Shown: positions 1-10,980 of the stretch, piece after piece | How positions within the stretch are numbered: the first letter of the stretch is position 1 | Layout: each line of letters starts with the position of its first letter | From: Ornithodoros turicata | Lineage: Eukaryota > Arthropoda > Arachnida > Ixodida > Argasidae | Reading direction: 5' to 3' | NCBI RefSeq assembly: GCF_037126465.1 | Contig: NC_088202.1 | Coordinates: 120,976,123 to 121,040,122, forward strand | DNA length: 64,000 nt | Notes under the pieces: model-generated | Database searches by the model: none | Seen by the model: the letters and a program-made list of their open reading frames with translations, nothing else | Told to the model about the DNA's origin: nothing | Program-made: the position numbers and the translations under genes

Positions 1-353
1 ATAACGGCCAAGTGTGAAAATGTGTATTGTAACCTGCATTGATATGCAATGTCGCAGCCAGGTATGGATATATATTCAGCAGGGTATAAGGCATGCACTG
101 TGCCCTTCGGGCCCTTATCATATTTATATACACATATTGCGAGACAAACGGTATGTTATCATACCACAGCACAATGCAACATATTGTGTAATGTGTACTC
201 CCACAAGGTAGTGTTGATGTTGCTGTGAAGCAGGCTACTATGTGGAGTTAGCTACTTGTAGAGAGCTAGATGAATATTGGCTTTGTTGTGACGCTTTTGG
301 AGCCATCCTACAGTCACTGGCCAAGACGGAACACCTATCTCAGTCGATGTCAA

Positions 354-359
354 TTTATT
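354..359 (-). promoter_or_regulatory. candidate poly(A) signal
   Basis: AATAAA read on the minus strand, 11 bases past the TAA that ends the candidate three-exon gene at 370. Its position right behind a stop in a predicted last exon is what one expects for a cleavage and polyadenylation signal. The hexamer alone is common in AT-rich DNA. Confidence 0.4.
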
Positions 360-369
360 TCCATTCGCC

Positions 370-1503
370 TTACAATTGTACAATTCTTGCTTCTGGAATG
401 AGTAAACCTGCAAGAAGCGAAGAGCAACCATGAATAGGCTAGAATATTAAAAAAACAAAAAAAAAACACAAGCATTTGTCTCTACATGGCTGGTTTTAAT
501 GTGCACAAGCTGCACATGTGTTGATACGTGTCTGTTATTTCATACAAGGTTAACATAAATCTTCATCTAGACAAAAGAATGACAAGCCTTAAAAATGTGA
601 CTTCCAGGTAAACACAGAGCATGACCATGATATGAATATAGGTTCAGTAGTTCATTCCTTTAATGGAAACATGTGAATATCAAATAGTGATACATTACAA
701 TTCATGAAATGATGCATGCATAACTTTCCATTTCTGGTTTCTTTTTTATAAAGGTAGTGCACTAATTAACATTCGTGCACTACTACAAAATTTCTCACTT
801 CACAACAGAACCTTATGATGATCTTAACAGCTCACCTCTTCGGCCAGGACTCCCTGGGCAGCAAGATCCTATTAGCCATGTTGTTGTTTTTCTTTTTCGG
901 AATCCTCCGTGCAGCCACATACCATGCCTGGAATGGAAAACCAGCTATAAATAACAATGTATTTGAATGACTTCCTCTTGAAGTATTTATTATAATCAGA
1001 TATGCTTTTGTGCCTAGTATGGTGCGCGAAGGCACATAAGTACAACATTTGCAGACGTTCGACGTAAGCAGTTCAAGGAGATCAATTCAAGTACGCCGAC
1101 TTGCGCTTTTATTTTTGAAGAAATACGACGACAACTTTTAACAAATTAAATATGGCTCACAATGATACGAGTAAATGCTGCTGTACGGTGATGCATTGTC
1201 GGTATCTTATCGTCTTCGAATAAATTTGTTGTTCCTAAACGCGCAACCAACTAGAAACGGCGCAAACCTACGAACGGATACCGAGTTACATCTATTACAG
1301 GCACTTCAGCTGTTTTGATTAATTTAAATTACTCTTATGAGAATCCAACTATGTGTGGACAGCACACTACTAAGACAGGCAATCTACGAAAGCATTACTC
1401 ACCAGAATTCCTGCTTGACTTGGTCTTGGTCAACACTGCGCGATATACGTTGGGGCTGTGGCGATTCATTCAACTCGATTTTTACCGGAACAACAGGCGC
1501 TGC
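370..1503 (-). CDS. candidate three-exon minus-strand gene, product unknown
   Basis: Three exons are suggested by splice sites. Exon 1 ends at 1403 with donor gtgagtaat. Exon 2 is 836-927, with a pyrimidine-rich acceptor ending ccattccag and donor gtgagctgtt. Exon 3 starts at 407 after acceptor cttcgcttcttgcag. One frame stays open through all three (exon 1 contains VKIELNESPQPQRI, exon 3 contains LLIPEARIVQL) and stops with TAA at 370, just before a poly(A) signal. That frame has no ATG in exon 1, so an upstream exon would be needed. The first ATG in exon 1 (1467-1469) opens a different, roughly 40-residue frame that stops inside exon 2. The unit may therefore be a coding 3' end, a small-ORF gene or a spliced non-coding RNA. 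I recognise no family. Confidence 0.35.
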
Positions 1504-1813
1504 TCGAAAGACAACGACGGAAAATAGAGAGCCGCTATAAAGTCCGCTAATTTGCACATTACAGCACTACAAAGCGATATATGAACACATCGTAAACAGC
1601 AACCACTCGCTCACACACACAAGAAACGAGGTACCCAACGTTGCTAGACACCATCCGAACTCCGAAGTGAGAGTAGCAAAACAACAAGATATCAAAACAC
1701 GAAAGGAAGAGTATTGATCCCCCCTCCTTCTATAGCATGCAAAACGTGATTTGCGCTGAGATGAACATATATGTTCATGACGCGAGTAATTTTCACTTTT
1801 CACTGATCCAAAG

Positions 1814-2368
1814 GAGGTCACGTGGGATTGCTCGACGCTTGCGAAATCAACAATGAAAATGGCGAAACGAAACTTGTGAATCGTGCATTTGCTCTTCATG
1901 GTAGCTGCCAAAAAATCGAATCAAACTTATGGGACACTGGATTACAGGTATGTTGGCATCTTTTTCATTCCTGCATATCATTACACTATACGTGAATACA
2001 TGGTGTCATGTCATGGGTGTCATGTCTCACGATGCTGGGGAAGTAGTTGCATGGGGAAGTGTGCATGGTTCTAGACTTTTAATTTTTGATCGCGTAATCG
2101 AAATATCGGCACCTCTCGCATTGTGGCTTGCATGTGACCAACCAAGTGCTGTTCCCTTACTAGCGCTTCCTACAAACGACAAAACGAAACATGTGGGAAT
2201 GTATATTTTTGATTACTCATATGTAACAAGAAAATGTATCGTTTTCAGGTTGCTGCCACTACTCCATGTGCCCGCAGTTGTCTTGCGTGTATGATTACAC
2301 TAACGGCGTCGCCCACCACGGCGGAAGTGTTTTGCGTACACGCGTTTCAGCATGAAGCCTGCCGGTAA
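1814..2368 (+). CDS. candidate cysteine-rich gene, 3' part in two exons
   Basis: Exon A (about 1814-1947) follows a pyrimidine stretch and ends at the strong donor ATTACAG|gtatgttgg. Exon B starts at 2249 after cgttttcag and runs in frame to TAA at 2366-2368. Exon A ends in phase 0 and exon B is open in phase 0. The joined fragment of about 84 residues has seven cysteines, with motifs LLDAC, LHGSC, TPCARSCLAC, VFC and EACR at the C-terminus. A second donor, CCG|gtaaca at 2364, could lead to an exon at 2932 after a good acceptor (gtaaatttcag). There the frame would also stop after three codons, and an AATAAA follows near 3142. No start codon lies in exon A, so the N-terminus, perhaps a signal peptide, must be upstream. 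The cysteine content fits a small secreted tick protein, but I cannot name a family. Confidence 0.4.
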
Positions 2369-3309
2369 CATCTGATGTTTACCCTTCGGATATTCTGAAT
2401 TTACATATTGTAGCTTAGAGGAATTCCGAATGCCCAGAGTGACACACACTCTTTAACATTGTGACATCAGTGCAGTGGCATAAGCTCTAATGTAGTGCCC
2501 CACGAAAATGAACAAGGGGTAGTGGTTTATCCAGAATCCCAAGCACGAGAAGGGTGTTGGAAAAAATTGTTGGAATAGTTACGTCATTACAGCTTAACAT
2601 ATCATTACAGACGTATCTGAAGCTGAAATCGCAAGGGCACCCCCTGTAGGGGGTGCACAGGCAAAAAAGTTAGGGGGGGTCTGGATAAAGCACTGACGAG
2701 GGGGACTCTTCCACCCCATGTCAAGCCTCATAAAACACCTCCTGAAATAGTTTCCTGGCTATGCAGCTGCATTATTATGACGTAATTGCCATTGTTGTCC
2801 ATAATTCTTGAATATGTTTCGAATATATGAAAAAAAAAGTCTGCTTGACAGCATATGTCTTATAGTCATCATCAAACAAGAGCATATGTCATTTTGTTCA
2901 GTGGCTTATGTACTTTTTTTGTAAATTTCAGGTGGACGTAAATTGTAGAAGGCAGCTAGTGGGGGAGAAGATCATGGTCATAGGTCATGTGACTCCTGGA
3001 GCTCCCAGTGGGCTCCCTTGTGGAGTACTTTTCAGAACACACACACACACAGTTTGCTCACAGAACCAACGAGTAGGATGTTGCTTGAATACTGAGAGAA
3101 AATGGCGTAACACATACAAATATCGTGTGACACATATGACAATAAAAACATTTTTCACGAGGGATGCATGAAACACTGTCGCAATATTGTGTGCATGAAC
3201 CATTGTGTGTGACACAAGCCCTGGGGGCACACCGCCTCGGACACATTTTGGGAAGCATAAAACACAGTATATACAGAGCTACTATGGTGGATGCTTCTTT
3301 TTTCTTTTT

Positions 3310-3470
3310 GGCCGTTATGAGACATCTTCGGCCGTAATGAGACTACCTTCGGCCGTATTGAGACTTTGGCCGTAACGAGACACTTGGGGATTAAAGGATT
3401 TTCGGCCGTAATGAGACTTTCGGCCGTAATGAGACTTCGGCCGTAATGAGACTCGGGCCGTAATGAGATG
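3310..3470. repeat. GGCCGTAATGAGAC direct-repeat array
   Basis: Eight copies of a 14-base unit GGCCGTAATGAGAC, near-exact, start at about 3310, 3330, 3351, 3368, 3404, 3422, 3439 and 3456. Centre spacing is 17-21 bases, with one gap of 36. Spacers are short and T/C rich. On the minus strand the array translates as a repetitive low-complexity frame, which I regard as an artefact. It is a degenerate minisatellite. Confidence 0.85.
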
Positions 3471-3934
3471 TTACCGGCAAATGCCCTGTATAGTGAGGAG
3501 CGAGTCACAGCACGGAGAGATACATGCACTAAAGCGACGGACGAAGAGAATAACGTGGAGATTGTTTACCTCTGCAAAGAGCGCTAGTAATGTGGGGGAG
3601 GGAAACATTGCTTGCAGCTAGAACCGTCCCCAGGGAGTTGAACTTATTGAACAGCGAACAAGTGCTCGTTCGTGGAACCCAGCCCTCTCCTTCCGATTTG
3701 TTTCGGTTTCAGTCTGTCTACCAACGTCATGATGACGTTTCTCTGGTAGAGGTCTATTCAAACGCTTTGCATCTTACTCCCTGTGGTCGCACAATGGTTC
3801 AGCTTCATTTCAATGGCAGCGGTTCTTACTTCCTGAATAAAGTACGGTCATTGAGTGAATATCACGTTTTATGGCAAAAAATGCCAAGAAGGAACCGGAG
3901 CAAGAAAATATGTGGACGCGAGTGAAAAGCGAGT

Positions 3935-4085
3935 GAAAAGTAACTTGGAACTTAAGTTACTTTGGCAAAGTTACCTGAAAAAGGAACGAGTTACTCTGAA
4001 AGTTGCCATGGCGCAAAATAGCGAGTTAAGTTACAAGTTTAAAAAAAACGAACTTAGTTACAGTAACGAGTTACCTCGAACTCTG
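3935..4085. repeat. AGTTAC/GTAACT motif-rich repeat
   Basis: About eight AGTTAC or GTAACT words fall within 150 bases, in both orientations, separated by A-rich spacers. This looks like the motif-dense subterminal region of a DNA transposon such as a hAT element, but I could not find paired termini or a target duplication. Confidence 0.5.
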
Positions 4086-4699
4086 TTTCAAATACGCGGT
4101 CTCGAGTTGTTCGCACTTGGTAAGATGCACCGTTTTTTCTGTGGATTTCCTACATGTTTTCGAGCTTTCCTTGGCGCCACACCGCTTGAAACACCAAGCG
4201 GAACAAGCTCAAGAAACTACGTACTGTTGGATCCGTGGCCGCTTGGGGCCGAAATGGCGCTGTGCAAACTTCGCCGCAACAGCTCTATAGGCAGCTGTTA
4301 GCGCGGGTAAACTCCGTTTCAAAGGAAATGAATTGCTGTATGTCTCCAAACTGCAAAGGTACATCTTCGCGTTTCCATCTTCCTTTTTTTTTTTTTCTGC
4401 TGTACAACAGATCAACAAAACGCATCTCTTGACAAATCTTCAGGCGCACCTACAGCCGCATTCTGGAAAGTAGCCTCTGGTGTGTGCATCCCTCGCCATT
4501 AAATCTAATGAGGAATAGAAAGCAAGAAAGCGCATAAGCTATGTGTCAGCTAAGTTCTAATTTTCAGGAAAGCTGTCCCTTCCGGCCCCTATCAACTCTT
4601 TGAGAGTAAGACAGTCACTATACAATGCATTTAAAAAAAAAGCCACAATCTATATTCCCAGCGACACATGCTTGGAACGCGCCAAGCGCAACCCGATTA

Positions 4700-4782
4700 G
4701 CGATTGACACGGGCCGGGTTCGGGTCACCCATATTTGTTCAGCTCCGGGCACGACCCGGGCCCGGATTGCTCTATGCATTGT
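4700..4782 (+). repeat. interspersed GC-rich repeat fragment
   Basis: A GC-rich block (cgggttcgggtc, gacccgggcccgg) begins with GATTGACACGGGC. A near-identical start (GATTGACACGGGC) recurs at 15846, at the head of a repeat that also has a reverse copy near 5170-5320. The block appears to be a diverged member of that family; its boundaries are approximate. Confidence 0.4.
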
Positions 4783-5169
4783 GAATATTCTTTATTTCTA
4801 AAATAAGAGGTACACCGGCAGCGCAACAAATAAAACAGGCCGCAAACAGTAAAAAAAAGCACACACACAGATGACATTTCGGGACCCATGAGGGACCCAT
4901 CATTAGAAATGAAAAAGCCACGAATCCGCAGTTCGTTATTTATTAAAGAGAAGGGCGTAGCAGACCGGAGCGTAACAATGTTGTAGCAATGTTGTAACTT
5001 TTTACACTGTTTTTATTCGTTGTGGTGCCGGTGTGCCTCATGATTTCGGAATGATGAATGTCCACCCCCAGCGTTTGGACTATTTCCAGCACTGTGAATA
5101 TTGAAAAGCACGGACGACATCCTTCTCTTGCGCAATAATATTTAAACAGCCAATAAAGGTCGTTGTGCG

Positions 5170-5320
5170 TTGGTCTGCGCTTGGATGGCGCCCCTGGATA
5201 TTCCGGAGTGATTTTGTAGGCAGCTCCTAGAGGGCGGGTGGGCTTGGTCATTCTTCGACGGACACATACCTGGGCCGGCTGGGCCGAAAAATAGCGGCGC
5301 GTGTTCATCTCTAAGAATTG
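5170..5320 (-). repeat. interspersed repeat, reverse copy
   Basis: Read on the minus strand, this matches 15840-15975: both carry GCTATTTTTC, then GTCCGTC, AATGACC, CCTCTAGGAGCTGCC and AATATCCAG in the same order with similar spacing. An open frame of 121 codons (4943-5308, minus) overlaps it. Because the start of that frame lies in repeat sequence, I do not call it a host gene. Confidence 0.6.
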
Positions 5321-5399
5321 TGTAACTAGAACTGCTCAATTTTTCTCGCAAGCGATATTTGGGAAAGCGATTCTTTTAAAGATGAAATTAAACTCTCCA

Positions 5400-5436
5400 A
5401 TCATGATCATCATCAATAAAGTTGTTATTGTTTTAA
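5400..5436 (+). mobile_element. possible LINE 3' tail
   Basis: The stretch atcatgatcatcatcaataaag followed by ttgttattg resembles the end of the LINE fragment at 52.4 kb (aatcatcaaataaag then tagttgttgttg). No coding end is recognisable just upstream, so this is a short 3'-end remnant at most. Confidence 0.3.
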
Positions 5437-6388
5437 AGATCAACCTGTGTGCACGCCATTCGTATATATTAACTAGCTAATTGTTTTCATCTTCACACTT
5501 CCTGCTGGCATGACCACTCAGCAGAGGAGAAATTGAAATATCCAAATACAAGCTGGCACGAGTGCTACGGGAGCCCTCCACTCTCGTGACCATTGTCCCG
5601 TCCCGTCAGATACTATGTACAGCAACAGCCATACACACGTGTATTTGACACCTCAGCTGTGCCCTATTTTCCGCCCTCTGCTCGCTTTCGTCCAGGCACT
5701 TCTTCAATCAATGGTCAATGTAAATGGTGCCACTCCCTGGAGATTTTTATTGCCCTTTCTCTCGAAGCACGTCACCCACTCTTGCACGAACAACTTCTCA
5801 TCACTTGTTGGCGGCCAAGAGAAGAAGAGAGGGGTGGGAGCCGCCTTTGCCTGGGAAAGACTTTCGATTTTCCGCAAATATCGCGTTTCTTAATAGAGCC
5901 TCCTTGCGACTCACTAAATATGGGTCCCAGGGATCGATACCCGTAAATGTTTTATGTGCAACAAAGCAGCGGTAGCAGGAGGAAACCCATTAACGAAGGC
6001 ACGACGACTAACAAGGATCGATTGGTCCGAGACTCAAGATACACTGCCGATCGAACGGCTTCTCCTACAGTACCCCACGTTAGGAAGCCCCTCACTTGAA
6101 ATAGGTCGCCTTGAGCTCATGGGACAACTCCCTTATTCTGTCATGGTGGCTGAAATACCACGTCGTCTTGTTTTCGCTTCACATACATTTACAACGCTGT
6201 TGTTATTGGTTACTGCCAGTTATTGCACAGTTGGCCGTTTGACTTTTGCGGCTTGACTTTCCGATTTCGCTTTTCCAGCTGCCTGCTTTCGGAATTTCGC
6301 GTAGGTGCGATCAGAGCTGCCCAAAGCGGTCGAGTGCAAAGCTGCTTCCAGTACCTCTTGTTTCTTGGAACCATCCAGATCGGTAATT

Positions 6389-6571
6389 ATGGGTCCAAAG
6401 CATGATGTTCCTTCTGCTTTTCAAAATACCCCGAAGAGGCAAAATATAGTGAAGACCTCAGATGAAACGGCTGAATCGTTAGATGTGCTGCGTCGAGAGC
6501 AGTCGACCCTATGTAGTTGCTATGGCATCCACGAGTCAACAGTACAGTTTCACGTTATTCGCGAATCTTGA
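6389..6571 (+). pseudogene. Tigger/pogo transposase N-terminal relic
   Basis: A 60-codon frame starts MGPK, has TPKRQ near residue 14, then ESLDVLRREQS and YGIHESTVQF, and stops with TGA. In Tigger/jerky-type (Tc1/mariner superfamily, CENP-B-like) transposases the first DNA-binding helix-turn-helix has the same layout: MGPKR, a basic TPK run, a helix with LRRGQS, then YGVxESTVR. The known protein is several hundred residues long. Here only the first helix-turn-helix survives, and I see no recognisable continuation in any frame over the next 150 bases. It is a dead, truncated copy. Confidence 0.6.
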
Positions 6572-6690
6572 CTTTCACGGGGGTACTCCGCCCTAACTCT
6601 CGCCAATGTCAAGGGCCAACTGTAACTAGCGTTTTCCAAACGGATCAATAGTCCCACTTGGACAGCTTCCGGAAGAAACCATTACGAAAG

Positions 6691-7047
6691 CTATTGGTTG
6701 GGTCGCAAAACTACACGGGTTTCATGTTTGGCATTCATGTGTGTGTACCAGCCTGATGTGCTCACGTGATCGTTAATCGATATTTCACCATTTTTGAGTA
6801 AGTCCGGTCGCGTTCCGGAATGGTCCCTAACAGAGAAGTACAGTGCCGAGTAGAGTTTCTGAGAATATTCCTCAATATCGTCTCTACGCCCACGTAATCT
6901 GCAAGCGTTGAGGCGAGACACGCGATAGACATAGATAGCCAATACCACTAAGAACAACCCTACCGATATCATTATAAAGTACAAAAATAAAAAATAAAAT
7001 TGAAGAGCTCGAATCAAAGCCTTTAAGAAGACGTTTCGGAACCTCAT
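6691..7047 (-). CDS. single-pass membrane protein frame, M13-peptidase-like N-terminus
   Basis: A frame of 118 codons from ATG at 7045-7047 to TAG at 6691. A basic N-terminus (MRFRNVFLKALIRA) is followed by a hydrophobic segment of about 28 residues (around 16-43, with FLFLYFIMISVGLFLVVLAI), then Arg-rich sequence with one cysteine and YSQKLYSALYFSV. This is a type II membrane topology. Tick neprilysin-like (M13) peptidases have a similar cytosolic/TM start, followed by a cysteine, a Y..L..SLN.SV stretch and then DPC. Here the DPC cysteine and catalytic domain are absent. It may be a first exon, a decayed copy or chance. No splice site convinces me. Confidence 0.35.
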   Translation of the reverse strand: MRFRNVFLKALIRALQFYFLFLYFIMISVGLFLVVLAIYVYRVSRLNACRLRGRRDDIEEYSQKLYSALYFSVRDHSGTRPDLLKNGEISINDHVSTSGWYTHMNAKHETRVVLRPNQ

Positions 7048-8530
7048 CGGTTTCTTCTCAGATGAGATGCGCACCAAGGCACCTTCGTCCCTTTCTCGCT
7101 CCCTCTTATGTTGATGAATGTATTTTCTCGAATAGCATTATCGTGGTTTCACTTCCTCTGACCACATCTATGGCATCTACCAGAGAGAAGTTGCGCTTTG
7201 CAAACAGCGTAACGACCACCAGAAAATTTGACGCAGTCAATACCAGCTGCTTTGGGTGTGACTTGCAATTTATTCGTCCCACATTGTCGTCGCACTCGGA
7301 CCGCTGCCAGCGCCCTTGGCGATACAGTCAAAAAAGGAAGTGAAACGTCGCGGTTCACGCGCCACAAGACGAAAATCATTTAGGTTCACGAAAAGTGTCA
7401 CTGGGCGTGAGAATCCAGACCGCTGCGACACAAAACGATCACTCCCACCTGACACGCCAGTCATTAGCATCGGCTGCGCTTGAGAGAAAAGCGGTACTGG
7501 GAAATCTTCCTGTACCGGAAATTAATTTTGAGAAACGTGATACTTCTCTCCAACTCTCGTTTCTGTCTGACGCGCCGCATAACCTGCAGCACTCATCGCT
7601 AAGCTTTGATAGCCGCAGAACGATATGACGCGAAATTAATTTCGCCCGGCAGAAAAATGTCTCTCAAAAATGGCGCGCAAAAAAAAAAAAGAAAGAAGGA
7701 AAGCGCGGGAGAAATAATTTGGACAGGTAATACTCCCGCGTACTTCCCGGAAGCTGTGGTGTCGGTAGCGAGATACGGCGCTACGAGGGAAACGACCGAC
7801 GTTAAGTTATTTTAGGTTAGATTAGACTTATGTTACGCAAAATCCGTTGGGATGGGAAAAATATGGAGATGTTGGTTTCTCATACAACCGAGGAGCCGAC
7901 TACTCCAAATCAATTTTATGTGAAAGGAAATAAGCGCGCATGTGCGTGTAAGAAGAAGCGAAAAGGTAGCCATCAGTATGTGGAAGGCGCCGCGATAACG
8001 ATAATGTAGTATTTGGCAAGGGATCCGAGCTGTCGTCGCCTCAGCTCAATCGGCAGCTTCCTCAGCAGCAGCATTAGACTTGAGGAATCAGGAGCTTCGT
8101 CAAGGCTAATGGAAGAGGGTCTAGTCGGGTCAGGAAAAGGTGTAGTCAAGGTCTAGTCCGAGCAGTAAAGCAAGGTGCGTCCGGTGTTCTTTGCTTCACC
8201 GCAAGTACAGCAATTGGGCGCAACCGAAAGGTACCGAAGGGGACACGGCTATTCAAAATCTGCACTCCGTTGTTTATCTCATCCCAAGTCTTGCGAGATT
8301 ATTTCTCTCGAGTAATAAACATGTGCAGCACATGGTCCAAGCATTTTCAAGCGCAACAGAGGTAATATGGGACGGCGAAGTACTGATACGAAGTAGACAA
8401 TTTTAGCTAACCGTGTCTCCAACAGTACGTCCAGTCCGACATCGACAGTTGTCGCGATGTCTTCAGTCTCTAGAAAACATCATGCAGGCACGTATTTCAT
8501 GCAATTCTTGAACTTTCGGTTTAACAAAAC

Positions 8531-8566
8531 AGAGAGAGAAAGAGAAGGGGGGGGGGGGGGGGGGGG
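8531..8566. repeat. GA-rich tract followed by 20-base poly(G)
   Basis: A GAGAGAGAAAGAGAA run is followed directly by 20 consecutive G residues (8547-8566). A run of this kind could form G-quadruplex-like structure and is prone to length error in sequencing. Confidence 0.9.
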
Positions 8567-8590
8567 TAACGTTCTGTTACTGTTCGAAAG

Positions 8591-9100
8591 TTTGATTTGA
8601 TTTGATTTGATTGTAAGTTTAATGGCGCAGCGACAACTGAGATCATAGTGCGCCAAATACGATGATGATACATGAATGGGTTATGTTAAGAGCATAGTGA
8701 TTTAATTAAAAGGACAGTTGTGTAACTACACTTCTGTGTAAATTGGAAGGTAAAACTGGTAAACTAAAACTTCACAACTGGTTGATTACATTCACCTCTC
8801 TAAAAAAATTTAAAACATTTTCAAAGGGAACGAGAGCGTCATCACCCAGCAAAAGTGATGGGTGAAGAGGCAAATAGTGGTCATAAAAGAAAGGGAAACA
8901 CTGCTTACGATGTTTCTCAAACAAAGGGCAAGTGATGAGCAGGTGTAAAACGGAAAGGTCAGCTCCGCACCTTGTGCACACGGGTGCTTCCTCTCCCCGT
9001 AAAAGATGTGCATGAGTGAGAAAGGTGTGTCCTAGCCTCAGTCGACTCCATAGGACCTCATGATGTCGCTTTGGAAAAAGTTGAACACATGCGCATGTTC
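8591..9100 (-). mobile_element. 5'-truncated LINE, reverse-transcriptase C-terminus and 3' tail
   Basis: On the minus strand a frame ending at 8772 carries SRLRLGHTFLTHAHLL, then the cysteine/histidine knuckle CTRCGADLSVLHLLITC. This is the layout found at the C-terminal end of I/Jockey/R1-type non-LTR reverse transcriptase proteins. The 3' UTR continues to a terminal ATCAA tandem repeat at 8591-8614, typical of this group. The upstream frame (to about 9330) is degenerate. The copy lacks the endonuclease and most of the reverse transcriptase, so it is 5'-truncated and non-functional. Confidence 0.75.
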
Positions 9101-10483
9101 GAAAGTAGTGTATGATAATGATTGTACGCGATATAATGAAACCAAAATTGGAAATGAAGACAGGAAAGCTCAGCATGCCTCCTTGATATGAGTTCGCCAA
9201 CGGGGTGACAGTGGAGAACCACTGACCTCTTCAGCCTGCTAAAGCTTTCGCCTTGCATCGCTGACCCTTGGCGCTTGAGCCTCTTGAAGGCCGCTAACCC
9301 TCAAGGGCGGGCCTTTCTACACAGCTTCGGATAGAGTTACTAAACAGAGAGCGGAGTAGCGACACTGAGCCATGTCGGCGAGCGAGCCCGCCATCTTGAG
9401 TCATGCGCGGCTGTGTCGCCTAGCAACGGGATGCCAATCTCCCCCTTCTCCGGTGTAGAACAACGCGCGGTCGAGCCAGCTCGCAACCGAAGAAACCGCT
9501 TTTGGACGGAGGTGGTCCAACATGGATGGCGAGTGCTCGGAAGAAGAGAGAAACCACGGAGAAACCACGTGACACGATCGGCCCAATCGCGGACACCGAA
9601 CGGCGGCTCAGCCGCGGAAAAGGAATACGATACGCTGTACCCCTATTCAGTGACTCTAGTTTCGGAAGCCTTTCTCAACGCGACCTCTTTTCGTCCGAGT
9701 AGCGGAGCGCAGGTCTAGGCGGGCAAATCGCTCGACTACTCTAACATAACTTGTTCAACACTCACGTCGTTTGAGTACTCTCGGCCTCAACGTTATGCAA
9801 CCGACTACAGGAAATGGCTGCAGTGCATAATTGTGGAGCCCCAGAGATATCAAGTTATTTAAGAAACTGGTCGGCAGAGATGTTTCGTTGAAAATAGAAC
9901 GGTGAGGGAACGTTTCAAGTACTTTTCAGTCTAGTGGGCAGTGAGCTACAGTTGAATGCTCGCGCGGAATTATAGGAAGAAAGAGAAGAAGCGGGAGAGC
10001 GTACAGCTTTCGGCATTACGCCCTTGCAAGCCAGTGGATGATAGAGAAGAGATATCCACCAGTATATGGGAAACACGTAGAGCACACGGTGCCGCGAAAA
10101 GCAATAGAGGAAGTCACGGGGCATCAGCAGAAGGGGCAGGTGGGGCATAGAAAGAGAACGGCTAAGCGAGCCAATCGGATCTGCGTGGGATTAGCTCCAA
10201 ATCTCCCGGCTGTCGAGGCAAGCTGCCCGATGGGCAGGAGTACGTCTAGGGAGCAAAAAGCCCAATGGGCTCACTGCCAAATCCCACGTCGGGAATACTG
10301 TTTCACCCTTCTTAAAGGCTAGGTAGTCAGGGAACGGCAAAATCGCTGGACGTGAAAGTACTGAAAGTTTGACCGAAAGTCTTACACGCTGTATGGATCT
10401 ATGTTTCTCAGACATATAAACTTTACTTTCTGGCCAGTAGTCCGATATGCACAGACACTTTGGAGAAGTGCACACGGACTGAA

Positions 10484-10980
10484 GGTCGACTCACACCATG
10501 CAACTTTAGCTGCGCGCAACTGGGTTGCGCAACCTGGTTGCAAGAGTTGCAGTGCAGAGCGAATCGCCCCACGAGAGATGGCGCAACCTGTCACTCACTT
10601 GGCTCCTCCTCCTCCGAAGACATCCAATCGCAGTGGCTGGCTGCCGGGGCGTCACTTCCGAGACGTAAATTCCGCAGCCTATACAAGGACACGCTATAGC
10701 AGCATGGAAGCTGCCCTGGCGGTTCACGTAGAACATTTTACGAGAATGTGTTCTTGAATACGTCATTGCTCACTGTCAATCGTATTTTTTTAGTTCTCGC
10801 TCTAGTACAATTGGATGAACATGATTATGACATTTTCTCGCGCCATCTCACGAGTTCGTTCAACACTACGATGCAGCGAGTTGCTCACCGTGCGAAAGGA
10901 GCCTACTCTCTACAACTTGAATTGCGCGCAACCGTTCCTGGAACGAAGTTGCGGCAAAATCTTCATCGTGTGAATCGACC
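10484..10980. mobile_element. non-autonomous TIR element (MITE), 497 bp
   Basis: Left end GGTCGACTCACACCATG and right end (reverse complement) GGTCGATTCACACGATG form an inverted repeat of about 17 bases with two differences. Subterminal sequence is rich in GTTGCGCAAC words in both orientations. CTGA occurs at 10479-10482 and at 10981-10984, but one extra A on the left leaves the target duplication uncertain. Frames inside are not conserved proteins. Confidence 0.6.

Noticed and set aside
3310..3470. CRISPR-like spacing of direct repeats
   Set aside because: Spacers are 3-22 bases and low-complexity, and the genome is clearly eukaryotic. It is a minisatellite.
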